A stretch of 64,000 nucleotides of DNA from Cupriavidus sp. EM10 (GTDB lineage: Bacteria; Pseudomonadota; Gammaproteobacteria; Burkholderiales; Burkholderiaceae): NCBI RefSeq assembly GCF_018729255.1, contig NZ_CP076060.1:2604001-2668000 (forward strand), in the 5' to 3' direction. Each line of letters opens with the position of its first letter. The first letter of the stretch is position 1. A program made the translations under genes and the position numbers. Below, in pieces: positions 37,339-45,570 of this stretch. A model generated the notes under the pieces. That model saw nothing but the letters and a program-made list of their open reading frames with translations. It had not been told where the DNA came from and searched no databases.

Positions 37339-39192
37339 ATGGCACTTTCCGACCTGGCCGTTCGACGCGCCAAAGCCACCGGCAAGGACTACACCCTCCC
37401 CGACACGTTGGGCCTCTCCCTCGCTGTTGCAGCGACGGGAGGTAAGACTTGGCACTTCCGCTACTACTGGCTCAAGGAGCCCAAGCGGATGTCGTTCGGC
37501 ACCTATCCCGAGGTATCGCTGCTCGAAGCCCGCGCGCTGCGCGACGAGGCGCGCGCCTTGGTCGCCAAGGGCATCAATCCCCGTGTTCACCGCAAGCAGA
37601 AGCGCGCCGCGGTCAAGCTCGCCGGCGAGCACACCTTCGAGGTCATCTACAGGAAGTGGTTTGCCCATCGCGCGCTCAGCCTCAAGAAGGGCCGGCAGAC
37701 CACGCACTCCATCCTCCCGCGCGTCTTCGACAAGGATGTACTGCCCTACCTGGGCAAGCGCTCGATCTACGAGATCAAGCGCTCCGACCTCTTGGACGTG
37801 ATCGCCAAGATCGAGAAGCGCAAGGCGCTCTCCGTTGCCGAGAAGGTCAGGACGTGGTTGAACCACTTGTTCCGCTACGCGCTGGTGATCGTGCCGGGGC
37901 TGGAGCAAAACCCGGCGTCCGACCTCGATGTGGTCGCCGTGCCGTTGCCGCCCGTGAACCACAACCCGTTCCTGCGCATGGAGGATCTGCCGAAGCTGTT
38001 GCAGCGGCTGCGCAAGTACCGCGGCAGGCTGCGCACCCAGCTTGGATTGCGGCTGCTGTGCCTGACCGGCGTGCGCACGGGCGAGTTGCGGCTGGCGACG
38101 CCCGATCAGTTCGACCTCGACAAGGGGTTGTGGATCATCCCGCCCGACGTCGTGAAGCAGTTGCAGGTGGACATGCGCAGGAAGCGCCAGCGGCCGCAGG
38201 ACATTCCACCGTACATCGTGCCGCTGTCGGTGCAGGCCATCGAGATCGTCCGGCACATGCTGGAGGAGTTCAAGCCGGCCCAGCGCTATCTGCTCCGGCA
38301 CGACAACGACCTGAAGAAGCGCATGAGCGAGAACACGCTCAACGGCGCGCTCAAGCGCATGGGCTACCGTGACCTGCTGACGGGGCACGGCATCCGGGCC
38401 ACGATGTCCACCGCGCTCAACGAGTTCGGCTATCCGAAAGCCTGGGTGGACGCGCAACTCTCCCACGTCGATCCCAACAAGGTCAGCAGCACGTACAACC
38501 ACGCCGAGTACGTGGAGCAGCGCCGCCGCATGATGCAGGATTGGGCCGACCGCCTCGACCTCTTTGAGCAGAACATGGTCGAAGCGGCGAGCATGCCGCT
38601 CACCATTCACCTGGAAGGCGTGCCCGCCATCGGGGGCGATCCCGCTGACAGCGCACCGCCCAGGGCGGCGACGACGCCGATCCTGCTCGTGACCAAGCCT
38701 GGCGATGCGATGCCGCTGGTGTCAGCCGCGGCGCAGCGGCTGCCGGCGGTCACGGCGCCGCGCTCGGTGATGGAGCAGCCACTGTCCGACGTTCAACGCA
38801 AGCGGATGGAACTCGTCGATGTTTTCGAGTCGCCGCACAACCTTCCGGTCGTCGAGTTCGCCAAGATGGCGGGCAAGTCGCGCCGGTGGATCAGCTACGA
38901 GATCAAGGCGGGCAACCTGCTGGCACTGAACCTGGGCAACCGCGGCCAGCGGGTGCCGGACTGGCACCTCGACCCGCTCAAACACGAGCTGGTCCAGTCC
39001 GTCATGAAGCTGAGCCGGGGCGCGGACCCTTGGCAGATTTACCACGCGCTGCTGCAGCCGCGTGCGATGCTGCGCGGCCGCTCGGCCCTGGAGGGCGCCA
39101 CCGCCAACAATCTCGACAAGATCATCATGGCCGTGGTCACGAGCGTGAAGGCCAGCGAGTGGGATCAGGAGAAGGTGGTGGGGTTCGCATAG
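37339..39192 (+). CDS. int: ICE tyrosine-type integrase with C-terminal extension
   Basis: 617-residue site-specific recombinase. The N-terminal 90 residues are the DUF4102-type arm-binding domain (MALSDLAVRRAKATGKDY, FGTYPEVSLLEARALRDEAR). The catalytic domain has R246 (TGVRTGEL), HGIR at 350-353, H376 (QLSHVD) and the nucleophile Y386 (STYNHAEY). After a Pro/Ala linker, residues 488-600 form a separate domain: KSRRWISYEIKAGNLLAL resembles a helix-turn-helix, and DPWQIYHALLQP with GRSALE resembles the Xre/MbcA/ParS antitoxin family. AGGAG precedes the ATG. The gene reads away from the tRNA, as in ICEclc. Confidence 0.95.
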   Translation: MALSDLAVRRAKATGKDYTLPDTLGLSLAVAATGGKTWHFRYYWLKEPKRMSFGTYPEVSLLEARALRDEARALVAKGINPRVHRKQKRAAVKLAGEHTFEVIYRKWFAHRALSLKKGRQTTHSILPRVFDKDVLPYLGKRSIYEIKRSDLLDVIAKIEKRKALSVAEKVRTWLNHLFRYALVIVPGLEQNPASDLDVVAVPLPPVNHNPFLRMEDLPKLLQRLRKYRGRLRTQLGLRLLCLTGVRTGELRLATPDQFDLDKGLWIIPPDVVKQLQVDMRRKRQRPQDIPPYIVPLSVQAIEIVRHMLEEFKPAQRYLLRHDNDLKKRMSENTLNGALKRMGYRDLLTGHGIRATMSTALNEFGYPKAWVDAQLSHVDPNKVSSTYNHAEYVEQRRRMMQDWADRLDLFEQNMVEAASMPLTIHLEGVPAIGGDPADSAPPRAATTPILLVTKPGDAMPLVSAAAQRLPAVTAPRSVMEQPLSDVQRKRMELVDVFESPHNLPVVEFAKMAGKSRRWISYEIKAGNLLALNLGNRGQRVPDWHLDPLKHELVQSVMKLSRGADPWQIYHALLQPRAMLRGRSALEGATANNLDKIIMAVVTSVKASEWDQEKVVGFA

Positions 39193-39214
39193 TAGCCTTG
39201 CGCTGCGCCCCTCA

Positions 39215-39841
39215 TCAGGACACGGAACGGGCGCGGCGCGCGAATCGCTCCTGGGGCTCGGTCAAGGACGTGCAGGGACGCAGCAGATAGGCCATCACGA
39301 TGGCCGGTGAGCCGGCCAGCGGCCGCGCGGCGATGCCTCGGCACAGGTAGCTGGCCAGCCTTGCGACAGGGGCAAAGGCGATGCCGTAGCCCGCTGCAAC
39401 GAGCGTCATGGCCATGTCGAAGGTGCTGACCACCTGCTCGCGGCCCCGCAGTTCGTCCTCGAACAGGCGCTGCGCCACCGCGTGCCACGGCTCGTCGGCC
39501 GTTGACTGCGCGCAGATCAACGGCTGCTTGAGCAGTTCTTGGCGAGGCACTTCACGGTAAGACAGCAGGTGCGAGCGCTTGGCGACGGCGACCGCCAGCG
39601 TGTCATGCCACAACGGTTCGCACACCCAGCCCGGCCACTCCCAGGCGGCTGTGGACAGGGCTAGGTCAAAGTTATCGTGCGGCAGTTCCTGCGCCTGCGC
39701 CGTGACACTGCATCCGATCAAAGCAGTGGCGGTCTCTGGCTCTTCGGCGCGCTGTAACGCCAGCAAGTCGGCAAGCGGTGAAGGCACCCACTCGCCGAGC
39801 ACAGCCACCCGGATTTCAGTGGAGGCATCGCTCGATTTCAC
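39215..39841 (-). CDS. LysR-type substrate-binding domain protein without DNA-binding domain
   Basis: 208-residue protein that starts directly at the ligand domain (EIRVAVLGEWVPSPLADLLALQR), with PLWHDTLAVAVAKRSHLLSYREV, STFDMAMTLVAAGYGIAFAPVARL and a C-terminal LRPCTSLTEPQERF, as in LysR effector domains. The usual 60-90-residue winged helix at the N-terminus is absent, and no matching HTH reading is found in the 100 bases upstream. The start is GTG with GGGGGAAC upstream. It diverges from the XRE gene. It may bind a small molecule and act through the XRE protein or another regulator. Confidence 0.75.
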   Translation of the reverse strand: MKSSDASTEIRVAVLGEWVPSPLADLLALQRAEEPETATALIGCSVTAQAQELPHDNFDLALSTAAWEWPGWVCEPLWHDTLAVAVAKRSHLLSYREVPRQELLKQPLICAQSTADEPWHAVAQRLFEDELRGREQVVSTFDMAMTLVAAGYGIAFAPVARLASYLCRGIAARPLAGSPAIVMAYLLRPCTSLTEPQERFARRARSVS

Positions 39842-39896
39842 GTCCAGTTCCCCCAGGCAGTGAACTCGCGGCGACCGATGAAGTCGCTTCTCGTGA

Positions 39897-39908
39897 GTTA
39901 AGTTTAAC
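39897..39908. promoter_or_regulatory. Inverted repeat in the LysR-domain/XRE divergent promoter region
   Basis: GTTAA-GT-TTAAC in a 104-base divergent spacer; a TTTATAT stretch follows. It may be an operator for the XRE regulator. Confidence 0.45.
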
Positions 39909-39945
39909 GTGGTTTATATCGTGTCAATCCTCGACGCTTTTGGCA

Positions 39946-40251
39946 ATGCAAAAGCGTTCGATTCAGAGAGGCCGGCCCACCGGCACAACAACCTACGAAG
40001 CGGAACCAGCCATCGCGTTTGGGGCCTCCGTGCGCGAAGAAAGAACCAGTCAAGGCATCGCCCAGGAAACGCTGGCCCATCTGTCAGGAATCGAGCGTTC
40101 GCACATGGGAAAGATCGAGCGTGGCGAGCATGTCCCCACGCTCCCCCTCATTCTCAAAATCGCCCGTGCGCTGAAATGCAGTTCTGCCCACTTGATGGCG
40201 CTGACTGAAGCCAAGCTGGGAGAGACGGCTCCGCCCAAGTCTGCGGACTGA
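39946..40251 (+). CDS. XRE-family transcriptional regulator
   Basis: 101-residue protein with one HTH_3 domain: FGASVREERTSQGIAQETLAHLSGIERSHMGKIERGEHVPTL, the recognition helix being in SGIERSHMGKIERG. A short basic N-terminus precedes it. The start ATG has a weak ribosome binding site. Divergent from the LysR-domain gene; probably a regulator of element functions. Confidence 0.88.
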   Translation: MQKRSIQRGRPTGTTTYEAEPAIAFGASVREERTSQGIAQETLAHLSGIERSHMGKIERGEHVPTLPLILKIARALKCSSAHLMALTEAKLGETAPPKSAD

Positions 40252-40277
40252 AGCCGGCCCGCGCCGTGGCCCCTTGT

Positions 40278-42125
40278 CTACCCCTGTTCGTTGTCGTTCT
40301 TATTACCGGCGGCTGAATTTTCGCGCTTTACGGCCTCGGTGAGGAGGCGCAGGTATGGATTGTCCGGAGGCATTTCCTGGAACAGCGCTTCGGGAGCGCT
40401 CAGCAGGTAGCCGTGCAGTCGCCTGGATTTGCGCGGCCCCGTGACTTCGCAGGTCCAGATGTTCAGCCCGCTGGCTTGCTTGCGGTGCAGACTCAGTTTC
40501 TCAAAACGCTTCTGCACCCACTGCCATCCCTCCAGGTTCTCCGGTTTCGCCAGTGCGGCGATTTGCAGATGTTCCTGCGCGTAGCGCTGGAAGACGCCGG
40601 GGCTCACCAGGTAGGCCGTTCCCGCGACGCTGTGCACTAGGGCTTTGGCGTCGTTGATGATGAGCTTGTGCGTCTGGATGCCCTGACGCAGCCAGGCCAT
40701 GAAATGCTCGCCGGAAGGCTCCGGCCGATCCCGAGTTGGCGCGGGGCTCACCTGCGGCAGCACCGTAGGCGACGGTGGCGAGGCCGGCTCGGGGTCGCTC
40801 GGGGGCTCCGGTGCTACGGGTGGGGCCGTGTCACTCAGCAGATCGAGCAGCGCAGCCACGCCGTTGCCGGCGGGCACGGGCGCGGTCGGCGCGGTGCTCG
40901 GTGGCACGGTATCGGCGCTTTCCAGGCCCGGCGCTTCGGCTGCCGGTGCCTGTGGCGTCAGCGCCCCTTGTTCCTCGTCGGCCTGCACGCGACCCGCGAA
41001 CGGTGCCGGCCGGTCTGCCGCATCCCAGACCATGGCCGGAGACAGCTTCAGAAAGGTGAAGCTGTGCGACCAGCCGGCATCGCTGGTGACGGTGGCCTTC
41101 CAGATCGCCTTGCCGTCCGGCGTGGCCAAGGCGATGCCGTGATCCTGCAGCACGTTGAACACCGCCGTGTTGCTGGCCGGGATGCCGTCGATGCCCTGCG
41201 ACAGCAGATGCGCGCGCAGCTTGTCCGAGACGGTCTTGCTCACCAGCCAGAGCGCGTCCTGGGTCAGCCAGCCATCCGAGGCCTGGGGCTGGTTCAGCTT
41301 GAACTCTTCCTTCAGGAGGTAGCGCAGGCCATCGAGCAGCTTGCGCTGCAGTGCGTGCCGGGGCGCTGCCAGGGCCTTGCTCGGATCGCCGCCGAGTTCC
41401 TGGGCGACCGATGCCTGGTCCGCCTGCACGACCAGTTCGCCGAGCATGCCGGCGTGCTCGTACTGGCCGGCCAGCACGTACAGCAGCGCGGCCCAGAGGT
41501 CGGGATAGCCGGCGAGCCAGTCGAAGATGCCCGGATCGAGCAGCCGGGCGTAGAGCAGCCCGGTGGCGGCGCTGTGCAGCCGGTATTCGCGCTCCCTGCG
41601 GTAGCGGAAGCGGTACGGCCGCCGCAGCGGACCGTGCCAGGGGTGCCAGACCGTGCCGTCTGCGTACTCGACGTGCAGGTCGACCGCGATCTTGCCGATG
41701 TCGTGCAGCAGCGCCGCGTAGGCGGTGCCGGCCGTCCAGGCCTCGGCCTGGGCGGCTTGCGCCTCCGGCGTGGCGCCGGCGGGCAGCAGATGCGACTGCC
41801 GCAGCTTGAGCGCGTAGGCGACGATCTCCAGGCCGTGGTCCAGCATGCCGCCCGGATAGGCGTGGTGATGGGCCTCCGACGCGGGGAATTGCTGGACCAA
41901 CTCGGCGTAGCGTTCCAGCGGGGCGAGGTACAGCGTGGCGAACTGCCGGCGCGAGAGCGAGGTGCGCTGCCAGATGTGTTCCAGCAGCTTCTGCCGGCGG
42001 GGTGTCGCCAGCAGCGATGCGGCCGGCTCCGGCCGCATCAGCCCTTTGCCGGGCTCGGCGGAAGGTTTGGGCGTCGGCGCACTGGCGGCGGGCGGCACCC
42101 GTTTGCGTTGGAACAGCGAGAGCAT
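40278..42125 (-). CDS. traI: MobH-type relaxase TraI
   Basis: 615-residue relaxase expected to nick oriT and pilot the strand to the coupling protein. The TraI_2 domain has the metal-site HHHAYPGGMLDHGLE (about residues 83-97) and the HD signature LLHDIGKIAVDLHVE (about 137-151). A Pro/Ala-rich linker leads to a C-terminal DUF1528 domain ending near LLTEAVKRENSAAGNK. The start at 42125 gives MLSLFQRKRV, similar to ICE relaxases; an in-frame ATG at 42200 would add 25 basic residues. Ribosome binding signal is weak. Confidence 0.92.
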   Translation of the reverse strand: MLSLFQRKRVPPAASAPTPKPSAEPGKGLMRPEPAASLLATPRRQKLLEHIWQRTSLSRRQFATLYLAPLERYAELVQQFPASEAHHHAYPGGMLDHGLEIVAYALKLRQSHLLPAGATPEAQAAQAEAWTAGTAYAALLHDIGKIAVDLHVEYADGTVWHPWHGPLRRPYRFRYRREREYRLHSAATGLLYARLLDPGIFDWLAGYPDLWAALLYVLAGQYEHAGMLGELVVQADQASVAQELGGDPSKALAAPRHALQRKLLDGLRYLLKEEFKLNQPQASDGWLTQDALWLVSKTVSDKLRAHLLSQGIDGIPASNTAVFNVLQDHGIALATPDGKAIWKATVTSDAGWSHSFTFLKLSPAMVWDAADRPAPFAGRVQADEEQGALTPQAPAAEAPGLESADTVPPSTAPTAPVPAGNGVAALLDLLSDTAPPVAPEPPSDPEPASPPSPTVLPQVSPAPTRDRPEPSGEHFMAWLRQGIQTHKLIINDAKALVHSVAGTAYLVSPGVFQRYAQEHLQIAALAKPENLEGWQWVQKRFEKLSLHRKQASGLNIWTCEVTGPRKSRRLHGYLLSAPEALFQEMPPDNPYLRLLTEAVKRENSAAGNKNDNEQG

Positions 42126-42186
42126 GGCGAACCCCGGACGGCGGGCCGGTCGGGAGAGCCTTTTGGCCTTTTTGGGTAGGGCCTTT

Positions 42187-42222
42187 CCCCTTGGCCCCAT
42201 TCCCTTGCCCCTTCCCCAGCCC
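42187..42222 (-). promoter_or_regulatory. G-run tract in the traI leader (possible G-quadruplex or oriT-associated)
   Basis: Read on the minus strand there are six runs of three or four Gs separated by 2-4-base loops, 62-97 bases before the traI start. This fits a stable G-quadruplex in the traI mRNA leader or in single-stranded transfer DNA. The plus strand is pyrimidine-rich around it. Confidence 0.5.
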
Positions 42223-42382
42223 TTTGGCCTTTACGGAAACCTTTGGATATAGGGCAACGACGCCTGCCAGACCACAACCAATGCGGGTTTGGCCCAAGTC
42301 GGATTGATACGGGAAGGCTGGCTGTGCCGCTCCTACGATGGAGCCGTTTCATCGACCGGACGGAGCACCATGCACACCCAGA

Positions 42383-42411
42383 TTGACAAGGTAAGGAAAT
42401 TTCCTTACCAT
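42383..42411 (+). promoter_or_regulatory. prlF-yhaV promoter with built-in palindromic operator
   Basis: TTGACA (42383-42388), 17-base spacer, TACCAT (42406-42411). A perfect 20-base dyad, GGTAAGGAAATTTCCTTACC, occupies 42390-42409, filling the spacer and entering the -10. This is the arrangement expected for autorepression by the antitoxin or toxin-antitoxin complex. Confidence 0.82.
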
Positions 42412-42438
42412 TCAGGCATTGCCATCAGGAGTGCCGCC

Positions 42439-42756
42439 ATGCCCGAAATCCACGAAGTCGCGACACTGACCTCCAAGGGTCAGATCACGCTGCCCAAGTC
42501 CATCCGGCAGGCGCTGGGCGTGGACACCGGCGGCAAGGTGGCGTTCGACCTGCGCGGCGGCGAAGTCGTCGTGACCCGCGCCGACGCCGACCATGAAGAC
42601 CCGGCCATCGGCGCTTTCCTGGGGCTGCTGGAAGCGGACATCCGGGCCGGGCGACACGTCCAGTCCCTGCCGGACGATCTGGCGCGGGCCATGCTGGCCA
42701 ACGCGCACCACGCGGTGAACCTCGATGAAGACATCGAAGGCGAAGTGGCGCTCTGA
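42439..42756 (+). CDS. prlF: PrlF/SohA-family antitoxin
   Basis: 105-residue AbrB/SpoVT-like antitoxin. The swapped-hairpin DNA-binding domain is VATLTSKGQITLPKSIRQALGVDTGGKVAFDL near the N-terminus; the acidic C-terminal part would bind the toxin. A perfect AGGAG (42427-42431) precedes the ATG. It is the first gene of a two-gene unit with yhaV; the stop overlaps the yhaV start by one base (TGATG). Confidence 0.92.
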   Translation: MPEIHEVATLTSKGQITLPKSIRQALGVDTGGKVAFDLRGGEVVVTRADADHEDPAIGAFLGLLEADIRAGRHVQSLPDDLARAMLANAHHAVNLDEDIEGEVAL

Positions 42757-43220
42757 TGCAGCGGCACGGTTGGACGCTGCTGTTTCACGAGGGCGTGATC
42801 GAGCAGTTGCGCAAGCTGCACGCGGCCGCGGAACGGGCCGAACAGAACGACCCGCAGGGGTTCGAGAGCAACGGCAACGTCAAGCTGTTCCGGGCGTTGA
42901 GCCAGTTGATCATGGATGCCGTGCCGAGCGATCCCGCGCGCGACGAATTCCGCCAGGGCAACACCTTGGGGCCGGCCTACCGGCACTGGCGGCGCGCGAA
43001 GATCGGGCGGCGGTTCCGGCTGTTCTTCCGCTACGACTCCAAGGCCAAGGCGATCGTGTTCGCCTGGGTCAACGACGAGCAGACCTTGCGGTCGGCGGGC
43101 AGCAAGTCCGATCCCTATGCGGTGTTCGAGAAGATGTTGGGCCGCGGCAACCCGCCGGACGATTGGGCGGCGCTGGTGGCCGCAAGCAAGGCCGACTGGC
43201 GAGCAACGGACAAAGGCTAG
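42756..43220 (+). CDS. yhaV: YhaV-family ribonuclease toxin
   Basis: 154-residue toxin of the RelE superfamily, an mRNA interferase. Family segments are GWTLLFHEGVIEQLRKL, GPAYRHWRRAKIGRRFRLFFRYDSKAKAIVFAWVNDEQTLR and SDPYAVFEKMLGRGNPPDDW. It is translationally coupled to the antitoxin. On an ICE this pair most likely prevents loss of the element. Confidence 0.93.
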   Translation: MQRHGWTLLFHEGVIEQLRKLHAAAERAEQNDPQGFESNGNVKLFRALSQLIMDAVPSDPARDEFRQGNTLGPAYRHWRRAKIGRRFRLFFRYDSKAKAIVFAWVNDEQTLRSAGSKSDPYAVFEKMLGRGNPPDDWAALVAASKADWRATDKG

Positions 43221-43306
43221 GCCGCGGTTGAAGAACTGCACAGGATTCAATCGCGATATGGACAGGGATCACAGCCACACGACAGGATGAACATGAGGTA
43301 GCCACC

Positions 43307-43678
43307 ATGAAGACCGCCGCACAGACCACCTTCGCAGAACGCCTCGGCCGGACACTGGGCCGGGCGTGGCGAAGCTGCGCGCGTCTGGATCGGCGGGCGC
43401 AGGGCTGGCTGCTCGCGCGGGGATGGGCGCCTGGCATTGCCAAGGCCGCGCTGCTGGCCGTCAAGCTCGCTGCGATCGGTGTCCTGCTCTACACCGCGTT
43501 CTGGCTGGCGCTGTTGCTTGCGTTCGCGCTGGTCGGCGCCTGGGTAGTCCGCAACGACGATGGGAGCTACGACGAGGAACACAAGCCGGAATGGCGATAC
43601 GGCCCTGCCGGGTACGGCCTCTACACCCATGACGACTACCGGATCGACCCCCACGATCCAGAAGACGAGCAAGCCTAG
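43307..43678 (+). CDS. DUF3742 family ICE protein
   Basis: 123-residue protein typical of clc-like ICEs, next to traG. Basic N-terminal region (RLGRTLGRAWRSCARLDRR), one long hydrophobic span (LAAIGVLLYTAFWLALLLAFALVGAWVV) and a tail with WRYGPAGYGLYTHDDYRIDPHDP. Function unknown. It converges on traG with a five-base gap. Confidence 0.85.
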   Translation: MKTAAQTTFAERLGRTLGRAWRSCARLDRRAQGWLLARGWAPGIAKAALLAVKLAAIGVLLYTAFWLALLLAFALVGAWVVRNDDGSYDEEHKPEWRYGPAGYGLYTHDDYRIDPHDPEDEQA

Positions 43679-43683
43679 AGGCG

Positions 43684-45201
43684 TTACTTCGCTGCTTTCA
43701 TAGCGACACCCGCACCCCTGCCGCCAGCAGCTTGGGCGTCCCTGGTTCCTGCCGCCAGCCCTTGAATTGCCGTTCCGGCGCGCACGCCTACCCAGCCCAG
43801 CGCAGCCACCCAGAAGGTAGGCAGCACGATGAACATCGTCGCCATGACGAAGTTCAGCAGCATGTCTCCGAAGGCGTTGTTCAGGCCGATCAGCGGATCG
43901 AAGTTGCTGTGCGGCCGGTTCGCGCCGAACCCCCAGCCATAGAGCGCGTCGAGGATCGTGCTGTCCAGCCAGCGCGCGAGCTGGAACCAGAAGTCCACGA
44001 AGAACAGCGCGAACTGCACGCAGCTCACCGCGACCAGCGCCTTCAGCTCATAGGTGCCGAAGACCAGCACCAGCGGGATGCAGATCACCAGCGCCATCTT
44101 GAGCAGCGACAGCACCATCGGCAGCGCCTGGCGCACCACGTCCATCGCCGGGAAGAAGCCCAGCGAGCCCATGGTCAGCCCGAGGTCGCCGGCGCCGCGC
44201 GTCACGACGTTGGGCAGCGTCTTCTCGATCTGCCCGCCGTAGTCGGTGTAGACCGAGCCCTGGTTCATCTTCTGCTGCCGCGGCGAGACCACGGCGCGGA
44301 TCACCGAGTCGTTTACCTCGCTCTGCGACAGGAAGCCCGCCCAGCGGCCGATGCGCGTCAGCAGGTCGGGATCGACCTGGGCCAGCAGGCGCGCGCGCAG
44401 GCCGCTGCCGCCGTCCGACCACCACTGCCGGCACGTGGGGTAGCCCCCGCCGCTATCCACCTGGGCCAGCCCTGCATCGCGCGTCGCGTCGTAGGGCCAA
44501 GCCGTGCGTGGCGTGTTGGAGTGGTAGGTGTCGTAGAAGCCCGCGTTGTTCAGGAAGTAGCTCGAACCGATCCAGGTCACGTCGTTCATCTGCTCGTCGG
44601 AGAGCGTGGGCCGAGACATGAACAGCTTGGCGCGCGAGGGGCCGTAGCAGTCATGCACGAAGTCGCCGACCTCCTGGGCCAGCACCGGGTCATCGATGCG
44701 CGTGGCATCCACGTCCATGCGCATCTGACGCAGATCCGTCCCGCAGGGGATCGCCGCCACCGCGCCGCCCGTCACCGCCTTCGAGATGGCGTGCATGAAG
44801 AACCACCACACCGGCACCAGCGCGCTCTGGTTGTTGAGCGTGGTGTAGGCGTTCGACCAGCCCGTGTCGGTGGGCTGCGGGACGCTGACCTGGCATTGCG
44901 CGGAGCGCGTCGTGTCGAACTTGATGGTGCTGAGGTCGACCGGAATGAAGGGGATGCCGGCGAACAGGATGACGACGATCGCCACCCACACGCGGTTCTC
45001 GATGCGCATCGAGGACAGCACGCCCTTGTTGCCCTCGTCCGCGCCTTCGGCCCGCGCGCGCAGCCATTCCTGCACCACCATGACCACGAACGGCAGCGCG
45101 AACACGCCGCTGGCCACGAGGATGCTCCAGATGCCGTTGCTGACGATCCACCCGACCAGGGTCAGGTAATACTCCAGGTAGTCCGTTGTGTTGAGCGTCA
45201 T
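43684..45201 (-). CDS. traG: Conjugal transfer protein TraG, N-terminal-type (mating pair protein)
   Basis: 505-residue polytopic membrane protein of the MPF-G system. Hydrophobic spans lie near residues 10-45, 70-90, and in the C-terminal third (ALPMVLSLLKMALVICIPLVLVFG, LKALVAVSCVQFALFFVDFWFQL, FVMATMFIVLPTFWVAALGWVGV). A Cys-containing periplasmic region separates them. Similar to the TraG N-terminal region of F, which acts in mating-pair stabilisation. It ends the transfer operon. Confidence 0.88.
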   Translation of the reverse strand: MTLNTTDYLEYYLTLVGWIVSNGIWSILVASGVFALPFVVMVVQEWLRARAEGADEGNKGVLSSMRIENRVWVAIVVILFAGIPFIPVDLSTIKFDTTRSAQCQVSVPQPTDTGWSNAYTTLNNQSALVPVWWFFMHAISKAVTGGAVAAIPCGTDLRQMRMDVDATRIDDPVLAQEVGDFVHDCYGPSRAKLFMSRPTLSDEQMNDVTWIGSSYFLNNAGFYDTYHSNTPRTAWPYDATRDAGLAQVDSGGGYPTCRQWWSDGGSGLRARLLAQVDPDLLTRIGRWAGFLSQSEVNDSVIRAVVSPRQQKMNQGSVYTDYGGQIEKTLPNVVTRGAGDLGLTMGSLGFFPAMDVVRQALPMVLSLLKMALVICIPLVLVFGTYELKALVAVSCVQFALFFVDFWFQLARWLDSTILDALYGWGFGANRPHSNFDPLIGLNNAFGDMLLNFVMATMFIVLPTFWVAALGWVGVRAGTAIQGLAAGTRDAQAAGGRGAGVAMKAAK

Positions 45202-45216
45202 GGCGTTCTCCGGGGC

Positions 45217-45570
45217 TCAGCCATTGCGCAGTAGCTGGCTGCCTTCGAGCAGCACGAGGGTGGCGACGGCCGCGATCTCGACGCGCAGCAGGCGCTGATG
45301 GGTCTCGGCCGACGGCTCACGTTCGCGCAGGCGCCGACGCATCCACCACCAGCCGTAGGCCGTCGCTGCGTAGAGCAGTAGCCGCCAGACGAGGAAGTGG
45401 CCCGAGTGCTCGCGCAGCCATTGCTCCCAGCCGTCGATGCTGCCGACGACATGGAGGCCGACGACGTTCACACCGACCGCGATGCCCGCCACCAGCAGCA
45501 CCCACAGCAGCACGATGCCGACGCGGCGGCCGAGCAGCCATGCCGGCCGCAGCCAGGCCCGGCTGGTCAT
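45217..45570 (-). CDS. Small ICE membrane protein, unknown function
   Basis: 117 residues with three hydrophobic segments (GIVLLWVLLVAGIAVGVNVVG, FLVWRLLLYAATAYGWWW, VEIAAVATLVLLEG) separated by a charged RRRLREREPSAETHQR loop. Its start overlaps the stop of the upstream gene by four bases. Found at this place in related ICEs; no function is known to me. Confidence 0.8.
   Translation of the reverse strand: MTSRAWLRPAWLLGRRVGIVLLWVLLVAGIAVGVNVVGLHVVGSIDGWEQWLREHSGHFLVWRLLLYAATAYGWWWMRRRLREREPSAETHQRLLRVEIAAVATLVLLEGSQLLRNG

Noticed and set aside
39942..39957. TTGGCAATGCAAAAGC near the XRE gene resembles a -24/-12 element
   Set aside because: It overlaps the XRE start codon and lacks the TT of the -12 box, so it cannot drive that gene.
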